Shown here: positions 1 through 9,412 of the stretch, one piece after another | Numbering within the stretch: position 1 is the first letter of the stretch | Layout: each line of letters opens with the position of its first letter | Source: Zygnema cylindricum | Taxonomy: Eukaryota; Streptophyta; Zygnematophyceae; Zygnematales; Zygnemataceae | DNA length: 64,000 nt | Assembly (NCBI GenBank): GCA_037447655.1 | Contig: JBBHKE010001824.1 | Span: forward strand, 125,941 to 189,940 | Direction: 5' to 3' | Position numbers and translations under genes: made by a program | The notes under the pieces: model-generated | Database searches by the model: none | Seen by the model: the letters and a program-made list of their open reading frames with translations, nothing else | What the model was told of the DNA's origin: nothing

Positions 1-162
1 GTTTTTTAAATTTCTTATTCCAGTAGTGTGGTTGTTTAAACAGTTTTTTTCATTTACTTGTTTGTGAGTTTGGTAGTTTTACCTGGAACTTATGACGGTT
101 TTAAATAAAACCTTTTTTTTTGTGTTGTTTATTGATTACTTCTCATATATGGATGTTTGCAG

Positions 163-254
163 TTGTGGTATTTAATTTGAACGAAGCGGGAAATATTACG
201 AAGGCTTTGAGTGGCGAACCGATTGGAACCCTGATCGATAACAATGGACCATAG
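163..254 (+). CDS. UMP kinase (plastid type), last exon, partial
   Basis: This is the C-terminal exon of an amino-acid-kinase-fold UMP kinase, which phosphorylates UMP to UDP; plant homologues act in plastids. The acceptor is the AG at 161-162 after a T-rich stretch. The exon enters in the third phase and reads VVFNLNEAGNITKAL, then SGEPIGTLID, ending in TAG at 252-254. Bacterial PyrH ends with the same pattern (VFN-x-N-x-PG, then G-E-x-x-GTLI). Everything upstream lies outside the window, so the identification rests on about 30 residues. An AATAAA at 307-312 follows. A generic aspartokinase-family protein is possible, but the VFN...GTLI ending is characteristic of UMP kinase. Confidence 0.7.
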
Positions 255-306
255 GGGCATTTTGGTATGCAACTGAAAAGATGAAGTTAAGCATAAAGCT
301 TAATTG

Positions 307-312
307 AATAAA
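307..312 (+). terminator. Possible polyadenylation signal of the UMP kinase gene
   Basis: An AATAAA hexamer lies 53 bases after the TAG stop. The spacing suits a plant 3' end, but the motif is common in AT-rich DNA. Confidence 0.3.
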
Positions 313-571
313 TCGACATCGGTTTTGTAGATTATGTAAGAAGGAACTATATGTTTTTTTTGAATTATTTTATTTTATGAACGGAGGCAAACACAGCGTG
401 AGAGTTAGCATCAGCCGGGAGCCAGAGAGTAGTAGAAGGCAATTTTTGATCCATAGATAGTCATTTGACGGTTTTCTTTGTTTTTTCTTTTGAAAAGTTT
501 GTAAGTATATTGAGCTGGTCGCTCAATTTATTCTCTTTAAAGTGAAAGATAGCTCGAATTAAAGCCTTTCC

Positions 572-800
572 CATGCCGATGTGGCACTGTCACTTTTTGA
601 CATTTCCCTCAAATCTTGCCAAGATGAAATCTCTCCTCATCTCCATCTTCACCTGAGCGAATGAATTAACCTCCATTATGTAGCCAGTTACAGCCAAAGT
701 AATTAATTATGTTCCAAAGTTACCTGCCCAATGATGATTTCAGAGTAAAAGTTTTTTATTGCAGTCAACAGTTTCTGAGGACATCCACCATTAGTTCATT
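572..800 (+). repeat. Dispersed repeat, copy 1 (partner at 17,141-17,360)
   Basis: About 220 bases match 17,141-17,360 in the same orientation, including TCTCCTCATCTCCATCTTCA and CCTCCATTATGTAGCCAG. The partner lies inside an intron of the LRR gene. No coding capacity or terminal repeat is visible, so the class is unknown. Confidence 0.75.
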
Positions 801-974
801 TCTTGACAATATCTGTTCCTGTACAAGCTGATTATGAATCACAGTGTCAAGAATCGATCATTTAAACGGAACATAATTTCTATGTGAGAGCAAGAGCATG
901 GTTGTTAAATTCTGTTCGGTCGGTGTGCACACAAGATGTGTGTCTGTCGTGTCTCAATTTGTGCCAATGAACAC

Positions 975-1955
975 ACTAAATGTTCCATACACATTTGCAA
1001 AAGTAAGCTTCTATCTAAATGACCAATTTCAACGAACAGTCTAGGGACTTTCCAAAACTAATTTAGACAATGTTAAGAAAGGATTTCCAATTGTTGGACG
1101 GTGGTAAAAGGTTGCATATTCGTACCAGGAGTGAACTAAGAAGCTTTAACTTGTGCACTTCCTTTGCGCACATTCTGATCATGATTCTTATACATGTTTC
1201 TGGGTACCAATCAGCCAAAAGGGGCGGTGAAGGCAGTATGACTACGACTTATTATTGTATATTTCCCCTTCACCTTGAGAGAAGATGGATAAGTTTGAGA
1301 ATACTGGTGTAAATCTGACATCACCTTTTGATCATCATCCCGGGTGTAATTTGAGAAGATCATATCCCTCCAGTTGTCTCACGCTAATAACAGTTCCCAT
1401 AAGACATGCCAAATTGCTTCTGGTAATAAACATTGTAAATGAAGAGTATCCGGTACAACACATGGTATAGTACAAGAGAAGTGGATCAAGTATCAAAACA
1501 TAAGCCTAGAATTCACAAATACATAGCATTTACTACACATATATATCGTGGATTGACAAATTTACCAGACAACTAAACTCCTCTTTCGTGGATATCATTA
1601 GGCAACTACATAGTTCAGTACACCGCCAATCGCTATTAGCGTATTGAATGCTATTTCGATCCCGCTTTTTTTTCTCAAATTCTCAAATAGAATTATCCAT
1701 ACTATTTAAAAAAACACCCTAATTTCTAATCAGAGTAAACGATTTCTTTCAAAATTTTCAAATTCCCAATTAGCGTTAATAACGGTAATTATTCCTATAC
1801 GCCAAAAAAACTTCTACGCTAATAGCGATTGGCGGTGTAGCAGTATCCTTTGTTTTGCGATGTTTGGACAACTCAGCATCTCCCTTCCATCTCAGAAATT
1901 AATCAGGAAGGAATTACGACCTGTCGTATCGAGCACTGCAAAAGACAATGAAATG
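975..1955 (+). repeat. Long direct repeat, copy 1 (partner at about 8,060-9,045)
   Basis: The stretch starting at ACATTTGCAAAAGTAAGC aligns in the same orientation with 8,066 onward. Shared blocks run through TTTAACTTGTGCACTTC-like and CAACTACATAGTTCAG to the CAGCATCTCCC region. Copy 1 alone carries the MITE at 1,621-1,837. Copy 2 alone carries an insertion of roughly 230 bases near 8,600-8,830. No intact ORF is shared, so this is probably an old transposon or segmental duplication. Confidence 0.75.
1621..1837. mobile_element. Tc1/mariner-like palindromic MITE, copy 1
   Basis: A 217-bp element with inverted ends CACCGCCAATCGCTATTAGC / GCTAATAGCGATTGGCGGTG, flanked by TA on both sides (1,619-1,620 and 1,838-1,839). 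The sister repeat near 8,970 continues across this point without the element, so it is a genuine insertion. TA target duplication and near-complete internal symmetry fit a non-autonomous Tc1/mariner-type MITE; the superfamily is inferred. Confidence 0.85.
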
Positions 1956-1970
1956 CTGACCTCATTCAGG

Positions 1971-2175
1971 GTACGGCCCCATGTGGCTAAGTACGGGTTT
2001 TTTTCTGTCGTTTTCCTTTAAGACTTAGCGCCGTACCCTGAAGTACAATCTGCGTCATCTTCAAACTTATCGTCTTATGGTTTTTCGAGCCACTGTCACG
2101 TCATCCTGTCACTTATTTTTAAACACATCGGCGATGTGTTTTAAATAAAGTCTCCCTGGTTCATAAGTGCAGGAG
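1971..2175 (+). mobile_element. Harbinger-like MITE fragment
   Basis: The segment beginning GGGTACGGCCCCATGTG and running through GTTTTCCTTTAAGACTTAG and GGCGATGTGTTTTAAA resembles the left part of the TTA-flanked element at 42,539-43,292. Its right end is missing. Confidence 0.55.
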
Positions 2176-2425
2176 TACGGTATTCTTCGATTCTGCCACG
2201 TGACAAATACCGTATTAGAGTATGTGCGCACACTGTATTCAAAACGTATCCTCGAACCCAGAAAACTAAATAGTGTCAATGACACTTTGTTTCGTTTCTC
2301 ATGCTAATTATTTCAAAGATCCCAAACCAGCCGCGATAGACAGAGCTGAGCTAGACTTGATAACACCAGGATTAACTGCACGCCACCAATTTCTTTATTC
2401 TAATTAGTAATTACGATTCTTGGTG

Positions 2426-2590
2426 TACGGTACTGTACTGTACTGTACGAAACAGTACTGTACTGCAGTTTTGCACTCACGAAGCAGCATAGTTCAAAAG
2501 TAGGTGACCGTACGCCCATACAATATGCCTATTGTATGCAAAACATACAATATGGCGGTATGGCCTTAAGACCCATATTGTATTTGCCGC
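2426..2590 (+). repeat. GTACT microsatellite and repeat inverted relative to 38,475-38,640
   Basis: A TACTG run (GTACTGTACTGTACTGTACG) is followed by a block containing AAAAGTAGGTGACCGTACGC and ATACAATATGCCTATTGTAT. The same block occurs reverse-complemented at 38,475-38,560. CCTATTGTATG and CATACAATA within it can form short hairpins. Confidence 0.65.
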
Positions 2591-2895
2591 AAAATGAAAT
2601 TAAATAGTAACAGGGTTGAGCTGCACATGGATCGATAGAGAATTAAACGTCATGTCTAAATTTGAAAAAAAAATCGGACAACAAAAATCTTTTTCTGTGA
2701 GTTTTGAGCTACGTTTTATTTAAACCGTCAGATTCAGACGATCGGACGGTCGCTGATGAAAGTAACGATCTAAGAAGATCACATGGAAAGCCCTTAACAC
2801 AACTTACGCTAAAGGCGGCCTACAAAAGGCCTACCAAAAAACGCCTACTTTTGAACTATGCCGAGCAGTGCAAGGTATGGAGGAGAATTGAGGCC

Positions 2896-3081
2896 ATGGC
2901 GTCCGTTGAAATGCCAAAATCGAAGAAAACAGGAGAGGAGGATTACGAGCAGTTCTATCGTCGAATAGAATCCCGCGTTCTCCCTCGAAATTCAACGAGG
3001 CCTGCCTCATGGCTTGTTTCCTCGTGCGCGCCATTTTTCATTTTAGTTGTATACAAGTATTTGCCAGATCGGATGCATTAG
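2896..3081 (+). other. Small uncharacterised ORF upstream of the PPR gene
   Basis: ATG at 2,896 opens 61 codons, starting MASVEMPKSKKTGEEDYEQF and ending in a hydrophobic patch. The frame is open further upstream to 2,704 without an ATG. I recognise no family. It could be an upstream ORF or a leader exon of the PPR gene, or chance. Coding status is not established. Confidence 0.15.
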
Positions 3082-3207
3082 TTTATTGACAACACTTTTT
3101 GAAAGAATAATCCACATTATTGCAGCCTTCATGCTGGCTGGATGAAGTTACATTGTGAGGCAACATCCAGGATTTAACCTCCAGAATTCAGTTAGAGGCT
3201 CTGCAAC

Positions 3208-5533
3208 ATGGCTCAAGCAATTTTTCAATACCTGCGTACGGTCAGGTCGAGTAGTGCAATAGACAGTCTTTTGCCTTCTGTTGTCTGTTCTTTCAGCTGC
3301 TTTCGATCCAGAGACTCACTCGGTTTTATGCACTTCAGCCTTTCTGTATGGCCATATAGAAGATTTTCTCAGCTTCCTCCTCCAATTTCGGGCCCAGAAA
3401 ATGCCGACATCTCTTCATTTGAAATTGTTGATGATGTTCACACAACCAAGTGTGTGAATGAGGTATTTCGACATGTTTACAAGGAAGGTGGGAATCTGCT
3501 GCCAAGTATTGGGCAGGGTGTTTTGCAGAAATCACAAAGTGTATGGAGATTGCAAGAGCAGACGAAAAATAAAATGACCATCATTTTAGCAATACTTGAA
3601 GAAATTGAACTAGGCGATGTAAGATTGGAGCAGGCAAGCAAGTTAGATTCCTGGTTGAAGGGTTCTCTGCAGCCATGGCATGGACAGGTGAATCATTACG
3701 ATGCATGCTATGTTCTTGAGCGCTTGGAAAAGAAACCACCTCTGGCTCTTAGTTTTTTCAATTGGGTCAGAAGTCAGCCGGCTTTTGTGACAGATAAGTA
3801 TGTCCTGTGTACTTTCATGAAAATTTTAGCAAAGGGAAAACATTTCACCCTCCTAAAAAATCTTTTAAATAATTTTAGCTCGTATACTGGAGCAGAAGCT
3901 GAGGAGGTGCCATTTAATATAGTCATGAAAGCATACGTTGACGCTCACCAGTTTGATAAGATGATGAAGACTTACAATCAGATGTTGGCGACTGGAGTGC
4001 ATCCAACCGATTACACTTTCAGGTCAGAACTGACCTGGCAGTTACGTCTGTATTTGGCTCACAAGAGTAATAATCTGATGTTTTCTTTCTTCTCAAGTGT
4101 TGTTCAAATTTGTTTCTCTTCTTCTTGCTCATCATTACATGACAAGCTGTATGCGACATGTTGTGCCAGATTCATTGTTGATCTGTTTGTTCCTTTTTAG
4201 GCAGCTGATTCGTCAGGTCTTGTGATGTAGTTGATGGTGGGTTTTTTGCAGTATTGTCATTCGCGCTCTGGTCAAAGCTCGGCGCCACTATGAAGCGATT
4301 AAGTTTTTCGAGGAGACCAAGAAGTTCAATTGTAAACTAAATCATCCTTTATATGGTGAACTGATTACGCTCTATGGCATAACGAAGCAACTTCAAAGTG
4401 CTGCAGCAGTGTTGAAAGACATGACGGCTAATGGACTACCGCCAGATGTTGTTGTGTATACCAGATTAATGCAAGTCTACTGTAGGGCAAACCTTGGCGA
4501 GGAGGCTCTTGCTCTGCTTGACGAGATGAAACTAGAAAATGTGATTCCCGATAACTTCACCTACACCACTCTCATCGACTTTTTTTCTAAGCGAAACGAT
4601 ATGGAGCAGGCAAAACGTCTGTTTCATGAAGCGAAATTTGAAGCCGGTCTGAAGTTGGATTCTTATGTCTACAACGTACTGATTCAAATGAATGCGAAGA
4701 TTGGTGAGATGTGTGAGGCTGAGGATCTGATTGCGACTATGAAAGCTGACAGTCTGACACCAGAACATGTTACGTACTTCATTTTGCTCTCCGGTTATGC
4801 AAAGAGGGGAATGTTCTCTGCAGCAAAAGGTGCATTGGCTACCATGAAGAAAGAGTTGGGACTTGTCAATACCTACACATATACCTCTCTCCTAACTCTT
4901 TGCCTGGAGTGTACGTCAGAGGAGGCAGTGGTGAGCCTGGTGGACTGCATGGAAGCCAGTGGTCATTGGCTACACAAGGTAGTTTGGGATTTTTCAATGT
5001 TTCCTCAACATGTATGTGAGGAGGAAAACTTCTGGAATAGCATAGCTAGTGAACTAAAAAAGCTGACAAATGAATCTGCAACATTAGCTGATGTCACAAT
5101 CATGTCAATGGTTGCATTTCTGGCAAAATTGGGGTTGGAAAATCGTGCCAGTCGATTTTGAAAAGAAGCTAAGATGCAGGGTTTCTTAACACGAATGCAA
5201 TATGCAGACAGAAGCTGTTGGAATATCGACCTTCATGATCTCCACCCTCTGGCCGTTGAACCTGTGCTGGCTGTTGAGCTTTTGGACTTGAGGAGCACTC
5301 TTGAGGCTGGAAATGTTTATGAGCAATTTCATATTGTCACTGGCTGGGGACGTAGTAGGGAAGGTCCTTCTAATGGGGAAACTGTTTTAAAGAGAGTAGC
5401 AGCTCTTCTGCAGGAACTGCAGTCTCCCTTCTGCACAAGTAGAGGAAATAGTGGTCGCCAAACTGCCCGAGGTCAGGAAGTGTGGACATGGCTGCAAAGT
5501 CAGAGGACCAGAAGCTGGCTCGCGATGAAGTGA
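3208..5533 (+). CDS. P-class PPR protein with C-terminal SMR domain, interrupted by in-frame TGA
   Basis: Exon 1 is 3,208-4,022 and exon 2 runs from 4,252; the intron is GT-AG (TTCAG|GTCAGA to TTTTTTGCAG) and splits an AGT codon. The first 574 codons give an organellar-type Ser/Arg-rich leader and a run of about 35-residue PPR motifs, for example VVVYTRLMQVYCRANLGEEA and NFTYTTLIDFFSKRNDMEQA. A TGA follows at 5,159-5,161. The same frame then stays open to 5,533 and encodes an SMR module: DLHDLHPLAVEP, the TGxG motif (VTGWGRSREGPS) and the end pattern NSGRQTARGQEVWTWL. Read through, the protein would be 698 residues, a normal PPR-SMR size. Such proteins (GUN1, SVR7 and relatives) bind organelle RNA or act in plastid gene expression. 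As written, the SMR module is cut off by the stop. Confidence 0.85.
5159..5161 (+). other. In-frame TGA between PPR and SMR modules
   Basis: The codons around it read R-F-stop-K-E-A-K-M-Q-G. PPR-SMR proteins usually have an unbroken linker helix of the RA..(V/L)..EA...G type here, so the stop falls inside family-conserved sequence rather than at a domain end. No obvious intron removes it. It may be a nonsense mutation, a sequencing error, or a readthrough stop. Confidence 0.8.
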
Positions 5534-5855
5534 TGGTTTCTCTTCCGGTGATGAATGTCAAGAATCACATGACAGTTATCATCTGACTGGTGACTTTTTT
5601 TTCTCTATGGGACTTGACATCAGCAGCTTGGAAGTCAACATTTATTATATTTCACATCGTGGATTTCGTCTCTTCTCAAGTGGACATGACAGGTTGCATC
5701 CTGATATCAGCCATAGTTGTTGGACATAAAAAACTATGAAAACTTTAAATCGACGACATCAGTACATCTGGTTATTTCACGTCGACCATCGCTCTTTTAG
5801 TTTGTTGTACATAACTGATGTTCACTGCATATTGGCCTCGGTCTCGCCTCTCCCT
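5534..5855 (+). other. 3' flank of the PPR-SMR gene
   Basis: No further coding sequence is seen. It is probably 3' UTR and flank, because the part just after the stop (to about 5,575) is also shared with the inverted SMR copy at 9,146-9,412. Confidence 0.4.
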
Positions 5856-6815
5856 CTCTCTCTCCCCCTCCCCCCACCCACCCCCCCCCCCCCCCCCCCC
5901 GTCCCAAATGGAGGAGAGTTCTCCTGAAAGTGAGTGGAGAGGCGTTGGCGGGAGACGGCCCTGCCTCCATCGACCCCAAGGTAGGGATGGAGGGAGAGGA
6001 ATTGGGGGGGGTAGAGGGAGAAGGATTCGGGGGTTAGAAGAAGAGGAATTGTGATGATAGAGGGAGTGATATAGGGGAGGTAGAGGGAGAGGGATAGAGA
6101 GGAATTTTAAGGAGGGTAGTGGGAGAGAGGGAGAGGGAGAGGAATTGCGGTGCAGGGGGTTAGGGGGGAAAGGAGGGAGAAATTGAGTAGAGAGACACTG
6201 GCAGAAGACCGCACTTCCTTAGGAATTAGGACAGGCGGGGGGGGGGGGTGGGGAGCCGGGGAGGGAGAGGAATTGGGGCGGTAGAGGTAGAGAGAGAGAG
6301 AGGAAGAAGGAGAATGTGAGTGAAGAGGTATTGGCAGGAAACCGCTCTCCCTTCATCAACCCCCAAAGTAGGGGTGGAGGTAGAGGAATTGGAGGGTGGA
6401 GGAAGAGGAATTTGGGGGCGTAGAGGGAGAGGAATTGTCGGGGTACAGGTATAGGAACTGGGGGGTACAGGTATAAGAATTGGGGGGTACAGGTATAGGA
6501 ACTTGGGCTACAGGTATAGAAATTGGGATGATAGAGGGAGAGATATTGGGGGGGGTAGAGGAAGAGGGATATAGAGGAATTGTGAGCAGGGGTAGGCGTA
6601 GAGAGGGAGAAGGAGAGGAATTTTGGTGCAGGGGGGTTGGGGGGGAAAGCAGGGACAAAGTATAGAGGCACTGGCAGAAGACCGCTCTGCCTCAGGAATT
6701 AGGGCGAGGGGGGGGGGGGGGGGGGGGGGTGGGGGGAAGCCGGGGAGGGAGAGGAATTGTAGGGGTAAAGTGAGAAGGAGAGGGAGAAAGTGGGAGGGGA
6801 GGCTTTGACTTGAAA
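5856..6815. repeat. Purine-rich minisatellite with homopolymer G/C tracts
   Basis: On the + strand this is mostly GGGAGAGGAATT-type units, with a C tract near 5,878-5,900 and G tracts near 6,237-6,249 and 6,707-6,730. Longer units recur, such as CACTGGCAGAAGACCGC at about 6,200 and 6,668, and a GTGAGTG(G/A)AGAGG block at about 5,930 and 6,315. The proline- or glycine-rich ORFs here are low-complexity artefacts. Confidence 0.8.
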
Positions 6816-6819
6816 TTTG

Positions 6820-7160
6820 GAAGTTCACTTTTTGAAATTGATATCTGGTTCCTTTTTAAATATTAATTAGATTTACAAAATCCACACTAATTATGATATA
6901 AGTGGGTTTTTTAAAGAATTTGGATATTGGGATTTTTTGGATCTTCTAGAATATTTAAATTTTGGATATTAAATTTTCAATTATAAATTTTAAATATTAA
7001 ATTTTGAAAATGTAAATTTTTAGATATTAATTTTTGAACAGCATTTTCTTTAGAGTGAAAGTATTGTTAATTTATATTTTTATTTGAATTAAATATCAAA
7101 GGTACATTTATTTCCTATAAAAACAAAGTGATTTTTCAATCAAAATGGAAGTTTCAGAAA
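6820..7160. repeat. AT-rich degenerate repeat
   Basis: Diverged copies of TTTTGGATATTAAATTTT-like units with many self-complementary AAATTT cores. No gene is seen. Confidence 0.5.
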
Positions 7161-7228
7161 TTTTTAATTGACGCTGATAGAAGTTGTGACATATGTCACA
7201 GGTGACAACAGCCATTGCTCGGGAGGTA

Positions 7229-7252
7229 CACCGTGAATCGCTATTAGAGAGA
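7229..7252. mobile_element. Solo MITE end
   Basis: ACACCGTGAATCGCTATTAG is the terminal sequence of the TA-flanked MITE family, but no partner end lies nearby. A truncated remnant. The next 180 bases show nothing recognisable. Confidence 0.5.
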
Positions 7253-7436
7253 GTGTTGCGGTGTCCCTTTTCGAGTCCAAACCGCCTATCGAATCATAGA
7301 AGTCGCTGAACCCTACATCGTTGCGCCACCTGGAAAAAGGATGAGTCGTACTTTCTGCCGCCAGTATAGGGAACCCGTTTTTCACAACGGACAGTGCGGC
7401 GGCATTGAGAGCCGCAGAAAGTGAGGGACTACAGAA

Positions 7437-7865
7437 TCTGCTACTGGAACTGGAACTGGAACAGGGATTTGGTTCGGAATTAGGTTGGGATTGGGAGTGG
7501 GAGTGAAATTTGGGAATTGGGATTTTGGCTGGAAGTGGAATCAAAAGTGGGAACTTTAGAAAGTCTTGAAACTGAATCTGAAAGTCGAACTGAGAGGGAG
7601 ATCGAAACAGAAACTGGAACGAAAACGGATTGTGGAACTGGAATTGTGATTGAGACTGGAACTGAAATTCCAAGTTTGGGAATGGGATTGGTTTGTGGAC
7701 AAACCAAAGTCAAAGTTGAGACCGAAATTGTGTCCAAATTAACTTTGGAACTTGAACTAAAACTGACAAACTGAGACTAAAACTGACACTGGAACTGAAA
7801 CTGACTCTTTTGAGACCGAAGCTGGGTCAAGAACTGAAAAAGAAGCTGGCAGTTGGAACTGAACT
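7437..7865 (+). repeat. GGAACT-type degenerate minisatellite
   Basis: Roughly 430 bases of 6- and 12-base variants of TGGAACTGAAACTG. The array grows more degenerate toward the middle. ORFs in it on both strands are repeats of a few residues and unlikely to be genes. Confidence 0.8.
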
Positions 7866-7867
7866 GG

Positions 7868-8065
7868 AACTCTCCTATCCCGCTCCTCTCCTCTCCCTCT
7901 CCCTCTCCTCCCTCTCAGAATGCTTTCCACGGTAATGAACGCCCTCTCTCTCCAAGCCTTCCCGGAGAGTTGTTTTCGAAAAAACTTAACTGTGGCGTGT
8001 TTCTTTGGATGTTTCCTCTCTTTCTTCTCTTTCCCTCTCCTCTCCTCTCCCTCTCCATTCCCATG
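7868..8065. repeat. CT-rich low-complexity stretch
   Basis: Two CTCTCCCTCTCC blocks (about 7,876-7,918 and 8,026-8,060) flank a short unique segment. No gene is supported. Confidence 0.5.
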
Positions 8066-9045
8066 CACATTTGCAAAAGTAAGCCTATATCTCGATGACC
8101 TATTGCGACGAACAGTACTAGGGACTTTTGAGAACAAGTTTTTTATTATAAATTAAGACGTTGTTAAGAGAGGTTTTCCAATTGTTGAAAGGTTGAAAAA
8201 GGTTGCATACAGTTATTATGGGTATTAACCTCTATTATATTGAAATAAAGGGTGAACCAAGAAGTTTTAATTTGTGCACTTCTTCTTCGTACTTTCATCT
8301 TTTGTTTTTTCTTAGATGTTACTTAGTAACTAATAAGCCAAAAGTAAGGATGGAAAGGTGGGATGACTATGACTGATTCTTTATGTATTTTTCTTCACTT
8401 TGAGAAAAGGTGCAGAAGTTTTAGAATAACGGAGAAAATCTGACAAGATCTTGTGACGACCGTCCCGGGTTTGATTTGAAAGGATGAGGGTCCTCCAGTT
8501 GTCTCACACTTATGGCGGTTCTCATAAGCCACACGGCAAATGGCAACTGGTAATTAACTTTGTGAATTGATAATCATCCTGCACAACACATGGAATACAA
8601 TGATGTACAGTATGGGTATCGAACAAGCCCCCATACAAGTGTGGGACATTCGGCACCTCGCGGGCACCTCGCGTCGACATTCGGCACCTCTTGGGATCGG
8701 GTACGAGAAATAGGGTTTTGGGGTTTGGGTTGTTTTTTTAATAAAAAAAAACAATAACAGGAAAAATAAACCCTAAACGAGCGGTCGCGGACGTCTTCGG
8801 CACCCCTGGGGGCCAAAGAGTTGCAAGATTCAGCAATGTACAAGATAAGAGCAACGAAAAAACCATCACATAAAATTCAAACTTATATAGCATTTGCTAC
8901 ACCAAAAATATTGTATATTGGCCACATTTGGATGCAACTGAACTCTCCTAGGCAATAGTATCATTATGCAACTACATAGTTCAGCAACAGTATCCTATTT
9001 TACGATGATTCGACACCTCAGCATCTCCCCTCCATCTCGTGATTT
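8066..9045 (+). repeat. Long direct repeat, copy 2
   Basis: Same orientation as 975-1,955. It lacks the MITE of copy 1: sequence runs CAACTACATAGTTCAG directly into CAACAGTATCC, giving the empty site. It has its own insertion at about 8,600-8,830 that contains three CGGCACCTC-like motifs and a GGGTTTTGGGGTTTGGGTT stretch. Confidence 0.75.
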
Positions 9046-9145
9046 GCTTCACATGAAGTCTTTTTACAACCTCTCCTATCTAGCTTTGCAAAAAGATGTA
9101 GAATTGATAAGTAACAGCGTATAAAACTAAATGTTACCAGTAAGA

Positions 9146-9412
9146 CGATAAACTGTAATGCGATTATTGACATTCATCGACGAAAGACAAACCATCGTTT
9201 CATCGCGATCCAGCTTCTTGTCCTCGAAGTTTGCAACCACATCCACGCTTCCTGATTACAAGTCAATTGACAACCTCATTCCCTCGAATTGGGCAAGATG
9301 GCAATTGCAACTATTGAAGGATTATTGCTTCTCTTGCTTGAATAGTGTCCGCTGCAAAAGGACCATCCTTACTACATCTCCAGTCGTCGACAATTAACTT
9401 GTTTAGGATCAT
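9146..9412 (-). pseudogene. Inverted decayed copy of the PPR-SMR gene 3' end
   Basis: Read on the minus strand, this matches about 5,333-5,575 of the PPR-SMR gene. Shared segments include the GGTCCTTCT region after the TGxG motif, the GTGGACATGGCTGCAAA-like block, and AGAAGCTGGCTCGCGATGAA against AGAAGCTGGATCGCGATGAA. Stops and small indels break the SMR frame, so it is a pseudogene fragment. Transcription of both copies could give partly complementary RNA, which is inference. Confidence 0.75.

Noticed and set aside
6219-6828. Pro-rich ORFs on the minus strand
   Set aside because: Low-complexity translation of purine-rich minisatellite.
8700-8780. Interstitial telomere (TTTAGGG)n
   Set aside because: GGGTTTTGGGGTTTGGGTT is irregular, and only single CCCTAAA-like units are present, not a telomeric array.
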